From: Rapana venosa | Taxonomy: Eukaryota > Mollusca > Gastropoda > Neogastropoda > Muricidae | Reading direction: 5' to 3' | DNA length: 64,000 nt | Assembly: GCA_028751875.1 (NCBI GenBank) | Contig: CM054154.1 | Coordinates: 58,033,963 to 58,097,962, forward strand | In this document: in pieces, positions 1-12,137 of the stretch | Numbering within the stretch: position 1 is the stretch's first letter | How the letters are laid out: every line of letters begins with the position of its first letter | Translations under genes and position numbers: made by a program | Notes under the pieces: model-generated | What the model saw: the letters and a program-made list of their open reading frames with translations, nothing else | The model's database searches: none | Told to the model about the DNA's origin: nothing

Positions 1-514
1 ATTGGACCCGTGGTGGTTTCATGCGGAGTCAATGATTTGAAAAGACAGAGGCAGCAGATGCTAGCCAAATGTTTTAAAAAGCATCAAGAACTTGCCACAA
101 AACACCCCACAATAAGATCGTGGTGAGCAAAGTGGCCCCCTTGAAAGACCCGGGCATTAAACATAAAGAGACCTGTTCAATGCACTGACATCATCTGATC
201 TGTATGATACTGCCAATATTTCTTTTGTCAGCCACTCTAACTTGGACACTACTACAGATCTCTGCGAGATGGGCTGCATCCTACACAGAGAGGGGCCAGC
301 GCTTTGCCAAGGAACCTTGGAGGCATGTGAGGGGTCTTTTCGGGAAAAATTTTCCGAAGAAGACCAGACATCCCCCACCACATCTATCCGAGTTCTACCC
401 AATGCCACAACTTCCTCGCTTCGCGGGGACCATATGAAATCCGGGCAGAACAGATACAGTGTCTTGGGACTGGTTTTAAACAAATACCATAAGAATATAT
501 TTGCAATAACTTAG
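1..514 (+). mobile_element. SGNH-RNaseH LINE copy 1: ORF1 3' part (esterase-like domain)
   Basis: The first 120 bases translate with the residues CGVNDL (22-39), which match block III of SGNH/GDSL hydrolases (catalytic Asn). A frame shift follows near 120-180. The later block GCILHREG, with the presumed catalytic His at 284-286, is read in a different frame. Known family: ORF1 proteins of some non-LTR retrotransposons carry such an esterase domain and are thought to act in RNA or membrane binding; enzymatic activity is not shown here. The upstream GDS block would lie left of the window. A near-identical stretch recurs on the opposite strand at 4706-4870. ORF2 of the same element follows about 280 bases downstream. 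This is a pseudogene. Confidence 0.75.
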
Positions 515-794
515 CATTTTGGCTATGACAGTTAGTCTGTATGTTTTATTCTTATTACCGCTATTTTTCAACTCTAACAGAGTAGTAGATCTATTTAAAA
601 GTTTGGTATCACATGTACTGATATCAATAAGCATTTTTTTTCCTTTAAGAATAGTTCCCTAATTTTTTTTTTTTTTTTAATAGTTACTGGATTTTCTTTT
701 TGTTGTTGTAGTTGGTTTTCTTGAGTGTATTTGTCTTTCTTTGTTCTAAAAACATTGTACTTACTGCTGTGGGAACAGTACTTTCATTGATAGT

Positions 795-3700
795 TATGTG
801 CAGAACACATCTTGTAAAACTTATCAATGGAACTGTAAATCTATCAATACAAATCATTCATATCCCCTTCAACATCTTGCATCAGAAAAGTATAAAATAC
901 TTATTTTCAGCCCTCAATGTAAATGTCACCAACTTCCCAAAAGCTGCCTACCTTTTACTACCCTCCCTTTTTTTGAAAAGGCTGGCATTGATGGTAAAAT
1001 CAAACAGCGATTTATGTGCATAAAATCTGTAGAGTATAGTGTATGTCCTTCTCCTGTTCCAGACAATACGCCAAACATTCTTTCATGTGCAGCCCGTGTA
1101 AAATTAGTAATGATCAGATCGTTAATTTTGGGTTTCTGTCTACTGCCAAAAGGGTCCACATGAAGAAAAAACAGACTGGTGAGATCTATACAAATATCAA
1201 AAGAAAAATGGATAATAGCTGGTGTTTTTAAAATGCTCAATTCTCCTTTCTGGGAAAAAAGATAATGTCTCACTTATTACAAGTAAGAGATTGTTAGAAA
1301 ACATTGTTGATTCTTCTTTATACCTCCTTAATGACGGAAGCTTTTACGAGGATTCCAGATATTTCAACTCAAAGAGCTCCTGCCATAGATCTCTCCTTAT
1401 TCCTATTCTAGCACCGCAACTGTGCATGGGAAACTTACAGTGACTCGTAGAAGTGACCATTTAACCAATTATCATAACACTGAAATGGAAGGTCAGCGCA
1501 TAATGAAAGTGTCAAAGATAAGATTCCAAAATATACTTACAATAAAGCAAACTGGGACCTCTTTCAATCTTTTCTAAAATTTTATGACACTACTGTATAG
1601 AATGTGATGACATAGACATGTTTTATGATAGTTTTACTGAAACTTTTTTTACAAGCTGCAGATTGTTCCATTCCCAATGTTCATCTATAAAATCTGATAA
1701 ACATGCAGGAACCTATGGTGGAATGAAACAGTGAAAATGCTGTTAATAAGAAAAAATAGCATTCAAAATTTAAATATACAAATAAATCACGAGCTAATCA
1801 CATTTTTCTAAAATTAGCCAAAACGTTTTGACAAAATTATGAGCAAGTGAAACGTGAGTTTGGTCTAACTTTTAAAAGGAAATTTGTACTCACAAGGATA
1901 TGCAAAAAGTATGGAAAAAATTTAATGAAATGAAACACGGTATAAATCAGCCTTTGTGTCCAATTGCAGTTAAAGATAAGGAGTTCCCCTCTGATTCAGA
2001 CAAGGCAGAAGCTTTCATTGATATGTTTGCTAATACAATGAGTGTACATGTCTTTCACAGTCAGAAGTTACCTTCAGAAGGAAGAAACAAAAAAAAGATT
2101 TTATAAAGAATCCATTACCAATAATAAAATTATTCATAAACACACCAATAACTTTACAAGAAGTTATGGATGTTATTCAATCCTTAATAATAGGAAAACA
2201 TCAGTAGGAATAGATGCTATTTCAAATCTAATGCTGAAACATTTTTCCAGAAAACTGGGTTCTTTTACTACACCATTATTTTAGCGTGCTGGAGAATGTA
2301 AAAAAACCTTTTATTTGGAAGCAGTTATTATTATCCCCTACTAAAACAAGGAAAATTTGAAAAGTGATGCAAAAAGCTATAGACCTGTTGCACTTACATC
2401 ACACACTGGAAAACTTATGGAAAAAGTTTTTTTTAAATAGACTAGTGTATTATTGTGAGAAAAATAAAATTGTCCCCAGTTAATCAAGCAGGATTTCGAA
2501 ACGGAAGATCAACCATAGACCATTTAGTTAAGCGATACCCAAATAAAACATCAGTTTGCACGAAGACAAAATATTCTTGCCACGTTCTTTGACATAAACA
2601 AAGCTTATGACCAAGTTTGGCATGCTAGATTGTTATATAAATTAAAATGTATTGGATTTTCAGGTTTCATCTATTCTTATTTTAGAAATTTTCTTACAGA
2701 AAGAAGCATTCAGGCAAAGGTTGGAAATACTTACTCCACACTTAGATTTCCACTCTGTGATTGCGCCCTATTTATTTAATATTTTACTTCATGATATCCC
2801 TGAATATGTGTCTGATAATGTTGTTCTTGTCCAATATGCTGATGACCTTTGTATGTGGAAAAGGGTAACAATGAAAAAGGTAACACCTAAAAGACATTTG
2901 AATTATGTTAGAAAGTTATATCAGCTTGAGTTTGATAAAATTTATAAGTATATGGTGGAAAATGGGTTAGGGCTTTCTACAGAAAAGACACAGGTTGTGC
3001 TTTTTAACAATGGTGCTGATCCTCCTACACTCCTGTTTTAAAATTGGTGAAAAAGTTCTGGATTTAAAAGCCTATGGTAAAATTTCTTGGTATCATACTT
3101 ACTTCAAAATTTAAAATGGCATTGTCATATCGAATATGCTTTGAAAAAGGCAAGAAGAATCTGAATGTATTAAAGGGAATTAGTAGGCAAATAGGGCCAA
3201 AAAGATTCATTAGTACTAAAGCTTTATCAAAATCACTGTCCGCTCTAAACTAACATATGGGCAAGAATTTTCTTTAGTGCCCCCAAATATCTTTTGAACA
3301 AAATTCAAAGCTTAATTGTAAGCTTTCCGATTGCTTTGGGAGTTCCGTTTCATGCGTCTTCTTTAGGAACGTACAGAGAAATAGGAGTACTACCTCTAGA
3401 GGGTATCGTAACCTAGCCGTTTCAAGTATATCTTAAGAAGTTCAACAGTTGAAAACAATATTGCATCGGAAATTTTTAATTAGATCCGACTTAGAGTTTC
3501 CCAAAGAGCTAAAAAAACTCTTCTCTTGTCACTATTATACTTACACTTCCGATATCTTCAAAGAGTCAAGTATCAATCCTAAAGACTGGCAAAATCCAAA
3601 ACCCCTTTTAGCACCTTGTCCAAAATGGGAACTTCAGAAAGCGATTTTGATATCTACCATCTCTCTTTAAAAAAAGAAGAAAATGAGCGTATTCTAGGCT

Positions 3701-4568
3701 CTTAATAAAAGTGCACCTAGAAGATACATATCCCTCTCACTTAAATATACACTGACGGATCCCTTCTTAAAAACAAGGAAGCAGGGCAGCATTCATCATT
3801 CCAGCTTTTAAAGGTTGAAAAGTCCTATCACATCAGCAAAAATCATTCCATCTTACTGCTGAACTTACTGCTATTTTGATGGCTTTGTACTTTCTGCTTG
3901 ATTTCCCCAATACTGTTTTGCAGATTTTGTTCTGTGTTGATTCTAAATCTGCATTACAGTCTCTAAGTAACTCGTCATCGACCGTTAGGCAGAATCTTTT
4001 TACGAAATTAATTTGTTGGTTTCATTTCTAATTCTGAGGGTTCGAATGTTACTTTCTGCTGGGTTCCATCTCATTGTGGTATTTATTTTAATGAAAAAGT
4101 CGACAAAAACTGCCAAAAAAGGGAGCAAAACATGATAGCTATTTAACTGGTTTAGATATTCCTCTTTCTCTTCATGAAGGTATGGGTTTTCTTCAAAATG
4201 TTTGCTGGAAACATGTGAAAAAGAAAAAAGGAAGAGGCTGGTTAAACCCTGCATACTTGTTCAGTTCTGGATCTTGAGAACATTCTTTGTACTCAGTACG
4301 GCTTTCGAAAATCCTGTACTAGAAAAATTGTTTCTCTAAAACTACAGATTGAAATAAATCCTTTCGAGCAAAATTTGGGCCAAAAAATATACAATGTATA
4401 TGTAGTGAAAAATTTTCCAATGTTCATGTTCTGTATCAATGTCAAGGTTTAAAAGCGTTTTTACCATTATTTCAAGATAAGTCTCTGCAAGAAGTTTTAA
4501 CCAATCCAGAGTTATTATGTGAGATAGCCTTGTCTCTGTTGCAATCCCCAGTATTCTCTTTTTTGTAA
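795..4568 (+). mobile_element. SGNH-RNaseH LINE copy 1: ORF2 (EN-RT-RNase H-CCHC), decayed
   Basis: Broken ORF2 of a non-LTR retrotransposon, read across several frames. EN starts with a YQWNCKSI-type motif near 815, keeps a GVFNAQF remnant of GDFNAH near 1230, and has SDHL near 1460. RT starts with SYRPVALTS near 2365, then QAGFRNGRSTIDH (about 2490), INKAYDQVW (2600) and the catalytic QYADDL (about 2835). RNase H shows YTDGSL (3755), a TAEL block (3857), CVDSKSALQS (3940) and CWVPSHCGI (4060). The end has Cys-Cys-His-Cys between 4395 and 4442, and a stop at 4566-4568. The order EN-RT-RNase H is that of I-superfamily LINEs (I/Nimb-like). Many stops and shifts make it inactive. The block 520-790 before it is AT-rich spacer without a gene. 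Confidence 0.88.
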
Positions 4569-4705
4569 AGTATGATCGTCGGAATCTATATTTTGCTTGT
4601 TTCACAGCTGCCGTTACAAGTAGTTCACAATTGTTTGTTTTCCAACTTTAGAGTATTTTTCAATTGTTCCGGGGTTTTGTTAATTTTTGTATTTCTTTGC
4701 CATGT

Positions 4706-5245
4706 CTTTGCTCACCACGATCTTAATTGTGGGGTGTTTTGTGGCAAAGTTCTTGATGCTTTTTATAAACATTTGGCTAGCATCTGCTGCCTCTGTCTTC
4801 TTCAAATCATTGACTCCGCAGTGAACCACCACGGCGTCCAATGGCCTATCTGCAGTGGAAAGTGTTTTTTCTAAGACAGGACCAAAAATTTTCTATATTG
4901 AAGGTTTGATGGGGATCTAGCATCGAAACCATAAATCTTCCCATCTTTTGTCATAAACCTTGTTCATGATGGAGTCAAAGCAAATTGCTACATGAGGGAG
5001 ATCTCGATCTCTAAGGTTTGTCGAGTCTAGATCTGCAGTATGTCTCTGGTTGGCTTTTTTTTGACGTCATGGGAATTTTCACGTCACTGGGCACATTGGT
5101 TCTTTTTCTTGCTTTTTTCTTTTGAAGTCTTAATACCCAAGCTAGGCCTACTTGATCTTGGCACATCTTTTGTTGTAACAGATGGACTACTTGCCTGACT
5201 AGCTGGTGTGGATTTAGTTACTTCAGCAAAAGTAGGCTTTGGGGT
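4706..5245 (-). mobile_element. SGNH-RNaseH LINE: isolated ORF1 fragment, inverted relative to copy 1
   Basis: Read on the minus strand, 5245 to 4706 gives a Lys/Ser-rich linker (KSTPASQASSP), an ICFDSIMNKV block that fits the GDS motif of SGNH hydrolases, and DAVVVHCGVNDLKK (block III). It ends abruptly at 4706 after IVVSK. The last 160 bases are nearly identical to 1-140 on the plus strand. The fragment starts next to a TA/GT microsatellite and abuts the 3' UTR of copy 1, so it is either a separate insertion or part of a rearrangement. Stops and shifts are present. Confidence 0.75.
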
Positions 5246-5290
5246 AGATGCATATGTGTATATATGTGTGTGTATATGTATGTGTGTGTG

Positions 5291-5335
<45 letters not shown>

Positions 5336-5380
5336 ATGTATGTATATATATATATATAAATTTTTTTTTTTTTTTTTTTT
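5246..5380. repeat. GT/TA microsatellite with poly-T
   Basis: Alternating TG and TA dinucleotides with a pure T run at 5360-5382. No coding signal. Confidence 0.9.
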
Positions 5381-5382
5381 TT

Positions 5383-5609
5383 AAAGCATGATGATGTGAT
5401 TTTATTGAGGGGTTTGGAAATCGGTCATTTTTTTTCCCCTAAAGGTTACTCCCGTATTGTGTTGAATATTTCTGCTGGAGATTTCATCAGAAGAAAGCAT
5501 ACTTTTATCCACTATTATATCATTTTAGTTTGAATTGATCTTATTCATGTTATTTTCTCAAACTGACGGGATTTTATTTGACTGGCTAGGGATTTTATAA
5601 AGAATTTTA

Positions 5610-5641
<32 letters not shown>

Positions 5642-5960
5642 GTTTAGTCACGTTGTGATGTTATTTTAGAATTTGATCATAACCAAAGCATTTTCTTAAA
5701 TTTTGGGATTTTATCGAAGTATATGTTTAATAATTTTGTAAGTGAGTAATGTTGAATTTTATTATATAAATTTTGTTCACAGGTCTGTCATTGCTTCTGG
5801 CAATTTTTTGTTTTGGGGGGGTTGTGTGGGGGGGAGAGGGGGGTGGGGAGGGGAGGGGGGAAAAAGAAAAATAGTGGGGGAAGCCAGACAAGATCTCAGA
5901 AATGGCTTTATTTTTTCCGTGGGGGTGGGTGATTTTTTGAACAACTACTCAAAACCACTA
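5383..5960. other. Gene-free AT-rich block with C, T and G runs
   Basis: No recognisable gene. It contains C8/T20 (about 5612-5641) and a G-rich stretch (5812-5880). The only open frames come from low-complexity sequence. Confidence 0.6.
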
Positions 5961-6186
5961 TTTTTAAAAAGATGGTTTTTAATCATTGGGGTATCCTTCA
6001 GCCTGGGGAAAGCTTCAGGGGAAGCGAAATTGCTGAAAAAAAAAAAGGTAAAAATAAGCGAACACAGTTGTGTTTTTTTTTACATTTTACATTTTATCTC
6101 AACTGTTGCTTAAAGGGAGTAGTGCCAAGCAGAATTGGGGGTTTTTATGAAGCCCAATTATATATATATATATATATAAATTTATA

Positions 6187-6229
<43 letters not shown>

Positions 6230-6240
6230 ATATTTAAACA
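5960..6240 (+). mobile_element. Repeat family X, copy 1 (3' end with TA tail)
   Basis: Shares a distinctive terminal block with 20885-21190 (-) and 23165-23505 (+): CAGCCTGAGGAAGCTTC-like, then GAAGCGAAA, GCTGATGA-like and ACACAGTTG blocks. It ends in GCAGAATTG-GGGTTTTTATGAAG followed by (TA)n. The third copy carries upstream coding that resembles a Penelope-like RT thumb, so this may be a PLE terminus. The clade is uncertain; the repeat relationship is direct. Confidence 0.55.
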
Positions 6241-6330
6241 ATATAAAATAATATAAGATTATTTTTTTAAAAATTTATATATATAAATATATATATAATT
6301 AATTATAAAATTTAAAAATATATATAATTC
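6140..6330. repeat. TA-rich microsatellite
   Basis: Long (TA)n with interruptions following the family X terminus. Confidence 0.85.
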
Positions 6331-6399
6331 AGTAAAGGTTTAAGTAAGAATAATGATTTCAGCAACTAAACCATAAATTTGCTGGGGGGTCAATAAAAT

Positions 6400-9300
6400 T
6401 CTTGATTTTGGGCATTTTTCTTATGAAAATCAAAACCTCTCCTTTTATACATGTCAAGAAAAATTGGGGCAATCAAACAAAAAAATGGGGACGGAAAGTG
6501 GAATAGAACAAAACATTTACATTTTTTGAATATTAGTTTTCCATGCATTTAATTCTTTATGTTTTAGAATTTCTAATTTCCGGGGCAAGGAAATGCTGAT
6601 AATGTTTTTTTTATAATCTTTGAATGTATGAATTTTATTAAATTTGAATGAATTTTTAAACGACAATGCAATTAAATAAACATTTAGTACTGAAAACAAG
6701 GCACCTTGTTTTTCCCAAGAATCCAAAAAGCTCATTCGAATAATTCCCCAAAGAGAGGGGATCCAGCAAAAAGTTATGCGATGCCCTGCTTGCAATAGAA
6801 TGTAAAAAGGAATTTTTACTAAAACAATACTTCTTTTTTTTCCATCCATGACTTTAAAGCCCTTAACACGCCCTTTTATCAAAAGTAAAACAGAATTTGG
6901 GGAAACATCAAAAAGCTATAGACAAAAATTTTAAAGCATAAGAATTGCAAATAAATTTAGAAGTAAAATAAAAAATGTGTCCAAATGAAAAGAAATTTTT
7001 TAATTTTAAAATCGGAATCACATATGCACACCACTTTTTGCCCGTTTCTAAAACAGTCCGTGGTAACACTTTAAGTGATTAAATAATTTTTTTCTAAGTG
7101 ACTTTTACATCAACGTGAGAAGATTTTGATTCTTTTCTTTATTTTCCCTGTAGTCAATGTCAAATTTGCTGAAATATTTTTCCCCAAGGGGGAATTTTGG
7201 AAAAAATCGGTAAAAAGGAATTGTTTTATATCGATGCATTTTCTTCATAAATGTTCTCTATAATTTTTTAATTGGGGTGCAAAATGAAATATTGGTGCCC
7301 GTTTTTGGAAAAACGTGTCTGATTAAAATATTTCCTCTTTTTCTGAATTTGGGAAAGGATACTACGAACCAAATTTTTATACTGACAGTTTTCCTGACAG
7401 AAAGAGATAAATAAAAGAGCTTCTTTTAAGTATTTCTGATTTGCATGACCGGAACACCCGCTTTTTTTTACTGCTTTTTACTTAGACTTTTTAATTTTTT
7501 TTGTAGATTCGCAGCAGAAAAATAAACTTTTTTCCGATATTAATTTTTAAGTCCAAGGACAAGCCCGATTTCAGAGTCGAGTGTCTTGGGTCCATGCCGA
7601 GAACTTATATCTTTAGAAAAAAACTTTTCCTAGTTCAGTTTTCATTTGGGTTTATGGCATCTTCCAAAATTTAACTTTCTAGTTAAAAATTTCACTAAAA
7701 TTTGACATCTTTGTTTGTATTAAAACACCTTTCTTCTAATTTCAGTATTGGTAATTTTAATGCGTTGTCACCGTTATTAAAAAGGCACAAACACGTTTTT
7801 TTCTGCTGATAATTCTAATTCTGTTTTCTTTCTTTTCATATAACTACAGAATTTATCTAATTCTTCCGATATATTTTTTCAACATAAGTGAACGATCTCT
7901 TTTTCGTGTTTTTCCTAACTGACGTATTTACCAAATAGCAATATCATCTGCCTACTGAACATCTTGATATTAGGTGACAAAGAGCTAGGAGATCATGACA
8001 AGAATATGAAAAACAAGATAGGTGCAAGTACTGATCCCTGTGGTATACCAAATCGAATAGCTGTTTAAAAGATGAAACACTGAAGCTAATTTAGTGCAAA
8101 TTGATCTATCCGACAAGAAATTTTGCAGATAATTTATATAATATGGCCATTAATACCAATGTATTTTTAATTTATGTAGCAATTGATCATGACAAACTCT
8201 ATCATAAGGCTTCTTTACTTCAAAAAATGTGGGCTAACACACTTTTCGTTTGGAAAATTGCTTTTTAATTTGATGTGTTAGTTGAATCTAAGTGGTCAGA
8301 AGAAACATCTCCCTTCGAAAACCAGCTGAATTTTTTGGGATCACATTATTTCTTTTCACAAAAATGAAATAAAACCTATGTATAATTGTTTTCCATTACT
8401 TTACCCACATGGAGACGTAAGAGTACTTGGCCTGTACTATCTACGATGACCGCAGTTTTAAACCTTTTCTCAGGATTGGACTACAATCGACTGCCTCCAG
8501 ATTTTTAGGAAGAACGCCATTTATCCAACATTCTGGAAAAAATGAAAAGGTAGCCGTTTCCATTTTAAAGGCAAATGAGCCCAAGCATTTGATAAGATAT
8601 ACCATCAGCACCAACAGCCGCTTGTTATTTTAAATGAATCTAAAGTTTCACTAAATTAATCATATTAATGGGGGCATTTAAATAATCAACATTATAAGCT
8701 GACAATTTGTATGGATTATTTGCTTTTTCTAATTCGATTATTTGATTGTATCTTACTGATGAACTATTCTCTGAAAACATTGAGACAAAAGCTTCTGCTT
8801 TTTCAATGGTATGCTTGAAATCTAATATTTTCAATTGATTTGGATGTGTTGGAAGCTGAAATCCATATACATTTCACTAACTTTCTTCCAAACATTATGT
8901 AAAATCCTTGATTCTGATACTTCATTTATACAGAATTCTGTTCCAATACTTGTTTTTTGCCTGATCAATAGTCTTTTACATTGAGTTTATAGCAGCTTCA
9001 TACAAACAAAGTTTTCTTTCTGATTGATCTTTGTAACCATATTTTGAATCCGTTCTTTTTTTATGGTTGACTGCATCCTCACCATGTTTAGTCCACCCTA
9101 TTGCCCGTATGCTTTTCCATTTCTTGTGCTTTTTGTGTTTGGGAATAGAAAACTCAGCTGCATGTATGTAGCTTTGCCCACAAAATTAGGAATAAAACTG
9201 ATCTACATCATCCTCATCGATCGTTTCAATTTCAGTACCTGAAGGAATGATTGGAAAAGATCTCCATCACCAATTTATATCGAAATTTAGAATTTTTTAT

Positions 9301-10042
9301 CCTCAATATGTGTTAGGTCTGATATTGCAAGGTCCTCATATGACAACGTATAGGGCAATGATCACTTCCAAAACAATCCCTCTTCAACATTCCAATAGCA
9401 ATTGATAGCTAAACCTGGAGATATTAATGTTAAATCGCAGTATCACACGCACTCTGTGAGGTTTATGACTCAAACATTCAGGAATCTGGTTACTTACATC
9501 ATTCAATAAGTAAAGCTTTGAATCCAACAAATTCCACAAACGGTTGCTGTGATAGTAGACACCCAGAATCCCAAAAAGGGCATGAGAATTGAAATCGCCC
9601 CAGATAATCCATTTATGATTGGGTGAAGTCTGTGGTTTTTACCAGTCAGTGTTGTCATTTTTGGACCTTGAGGTAAATATACAGAGACTATTATATAAAT
9701 AACGTCATCTTGGTTAAATTTGACTGGTCACCCCTACATGATATATATCTGCTGTATGTTGCATAATAATAGAGAAAATACAAGTGTATCAGACTCTAAG
9801 CCCTGCCGGACATATATTGGCAGAATTTTACTTTAGAATTTTGTATCACAGTCCACACTTGGTGGGTAATAATCATTTTTGTTAATTTAGCATTTTTGCT
9901 TATCCACAATCAGGGATGAAGTTGCTAATAATTGAATAATATCATAGTTTGAAAACTGTGTAAAACCCAACAAGTTGTGGCTATGCTCGAGCATTCCACT
10001 GCAAGATTTTTACACTCTAGAAAGTTGTAATACATGACCAAG
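6400..10042 (-). mobile_element. SGNH-RNaseH LINE copy 2: ORF2 (EN-RT-RNase H), heavily decayed
   Basis: Minus-strand ORF2. EN begins with KILQWNARS near 10040-10015 and has GDFNSHALF near 9600-9570, LYLLNDV, and a DLTLISPG-like block near 9420. The EN-RT linker has DKAEAFVSMF-type sequence near 8800. RT is marked by GIPQGSVLAP at about 8052-8020 and an ADDI catalytic remnant near 7945; LSAEKTCLCLFNNG, near 7790, mirrors LSTEKTQVVLFNNG of copy 1. RNase H survives as ITFCWIPS-WGII near 6780-6740. The whole is read through many stops and shifts. The block 6300-6500 is AT-rich and may hold the C-terminal cluster, which I could not find. Its ORF1 lies just upstream on the same strand. Confidence 0.8.
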
Positions 10043-10289
10043 GTTTTTGTGGTTTTGTTTTCTCTCATGGTATAGAAACATGTAAGACACCCATGTTGCT
10101 GTCAATTAATTTTGGTTAATAATATATCATACTAAGACCAATTAAACATGACTTGAAAGATCAGTGAATTAATATATAAAAAACAAACGATAAAGTCCAG
10201 TAATTGCAAACAATAAGAATCGGAAATCAACGGTAGAATAAGACAGTAAATTGCTTGGTATTTAACAAGGAAAAATAAATAAATAATTT

Positions 10290-11750
10290 ACCCCCAAACC
10301 AAACCAAACCCTGGCTTGAAAAATTCGTGGACTTCCATGAAATGTGCCGTGATGAGTGAGTGCATGCGTGCGAGTACATGTTGTGACAGTTGATGAAGCA
10401 TTAATTTATTAAATGGAAACGCCCATGGAGGTGGTGGAGGATACAGCTCAGGTGCAGCAGGTGATGAGGTCTGTCGAGTCCAAAGATTGCCGTTAAAAGA
10501 ACGCCCAGTGTATGCTGGCACCAAACCCCCGCGTCTCTGTCTTTTTCGTGGCCGTTCCCAAACAGCTTCTGACTAAGGTGACGTCCAAGGCTCTGGCAAC
10601 ATGCCACACCAGATAATTTAAATGAATGCATCCTTGCAGGTGTTTAAAGGACGAATGTTCTCATGAGCCAAGTGAGAAACGTTTTGATGTTTTCTTCCAC
10701 GATTTCGAGAATGCATGGGCATTGTAGAGCACCCCCTCTTGTTGCTTGACTGGGATCGCCCTGCTGCTTACATATCATGTACGTCGGGAAAATTTCCTGA
10801 ACAGCTTTACAAGCCGCGCCATGGCTTTGCCACATGCTGCGGGATCCTTCCCTTTTGAAGACGTTACGCCCTATGCAGCACGACACAGTCTGGGGCAGGT
10901 TCTAGCTCCTAGCTAGCTTCGTCCGCCACTTTCTTGATGTTGTTGATAGTATAATGCGTTTTTTCCATGCTACTTGAGAGGCCATATGACAGAGCTTATC
11001 GTGTTGGTTTATTTTGTTCATTGTGAATCGTGCAAGAATGAGGACACGAGGGAAGTCTGAGTCGGTGTCCTTTGAGCTGGGCAGGGGCCCTGATGAAGGC
11101 ATTCCTCTTTTCCTCCCTCATTTGCGTCATTTGTCGAGTGACGTTCCACCTTGACGTCATGGTTTTGAGTCAATTTTTTGCTTTTCATCTGTTTTTGTTT
11201 TCTCTTCTTTATCATCCACCCACCCTGCTCTCATACTGCCCAATGCGTTTTGGGAGGGTCGAGAGATTCCTGGATTTGTTTTTTACGGCTCAGCCTAAGT
11301 TCAGGGTGAGACTTTTTGCTTTTTGTAGGACTATCTTCCTGCTTTGCAGTCCTGGTTACTTTTTGTTGACATAATAGTTTGTCGATTGTATCATTCTGAT
11401 TGCATACCGTTTTTTCTAATTTTTCATGCGTTTGCATAAGTTCATTATTACACATTTTAGAGCCAATATGAGACTCCTTGCGGACAGATGGTAAAATGAC
11501 CGTTCCTGTAATGTCCCTAAGCCTGGATCTTTAACGGATTTGCTGGGCGAGGCTGGTTGTGGCTGTTTTGTCAATTTGTCACCGTTTGGCTTTAGGTGAC
11601 CTTGACTGGGTCTTTTTCAGGGTGTCTTTGGCAGCCTTGAGAGGACCAGTCGGCAATACTGATCCCATGCTTCTGGTTCTGGTCATAGTGGCTGTTTGTT
11701 TTCACAAAATTTCCTCCAGAAAGATCAGTAGAATGGGCTTTCCACCATGT
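10290..11750 (-). mobile_element. SGNH-RNaseH LINE copy 2: ORF1 remnant
   Basis: Minus-strand, multi-frame remnant directly upstream of ORF2 copy 2 (spacer about 250 bases). The N-terminal part is polar and helical (11455-11231, with a VCNQNDTIDKLL heptad-like stretch). A RVLILARFTMNKINQ block near 11050 aligns with ICFDSIMNKV of the copy at 4706-5245 (GDS block, Ser lost). CIGRNVFKR near 10870 fits CGVNDLKK with Asn kept, and GCIHLNY near 10630 fits the D-x-I-H block with His kept. It is identified by comparison within the window rather than by an intact domain. Confidence 0.55.
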
Positions 11751-11760
11751 TGATACCGGA

Positions 11761-11826
11761 AGTATGTATGTATGTATGTATGTATGCATGTATGTATGTA
11801 TGTATGTATGTATGTATTTATGTATT

Positions 11827-11860
<34 letters not shown>

Positions 11861-11862
11861 TG

Positions 11863-11893
<31 letters not shown>
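11761..11893. repeat. (ATGT)n microsatellite
   Basis: Tandem TATG units with a few ATTTATAT variants. Translations on both strands are artefacts of the repeat. Confidence 0.95.
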
Positions 11894-11894
11894 A

Positions 11895-11981
11895 ATAACA
11901 CCCCCACCCCCTCTGAGGAAGGCGAACGCAGAAATATTGGGAAACATTTAATATGCTGGTTGTTCTACTTTTACTTTGTGT

Positions 11982-12050
<69 letters not shown>

Positions 12051-12066
12051 GTTTAAATATATACCA
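11895..12066 (+). repeat. Possible retroelement 3' terminus plus (TA)n
   Basis: The block CTGAGGAAGGCGAACGCAGA followed by AATATTGGGAAACATT leads into a (TA)n run at 11985-12040. The layout (a CTGAGGAAG block followed by a TA tail) is like family X, but the sequence is different. It could be the end of a Penelope-like element; I cannot confirm this. Confidence 0.3.
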
Positions 12067-12137
12067 CACTCCATAACCTGAATGTTTGGAATCCACTTTC
12101 TTCGTTTGTTTTCTGATAGCGTCATTTGGTTGTGTTC

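Noticed and set aside
6517..6882. A 121-residue host-like protein
   Set aside because: It contains an ITFCWIPS-WGII block of RNase H and belongs to decayed LINE copy 2.
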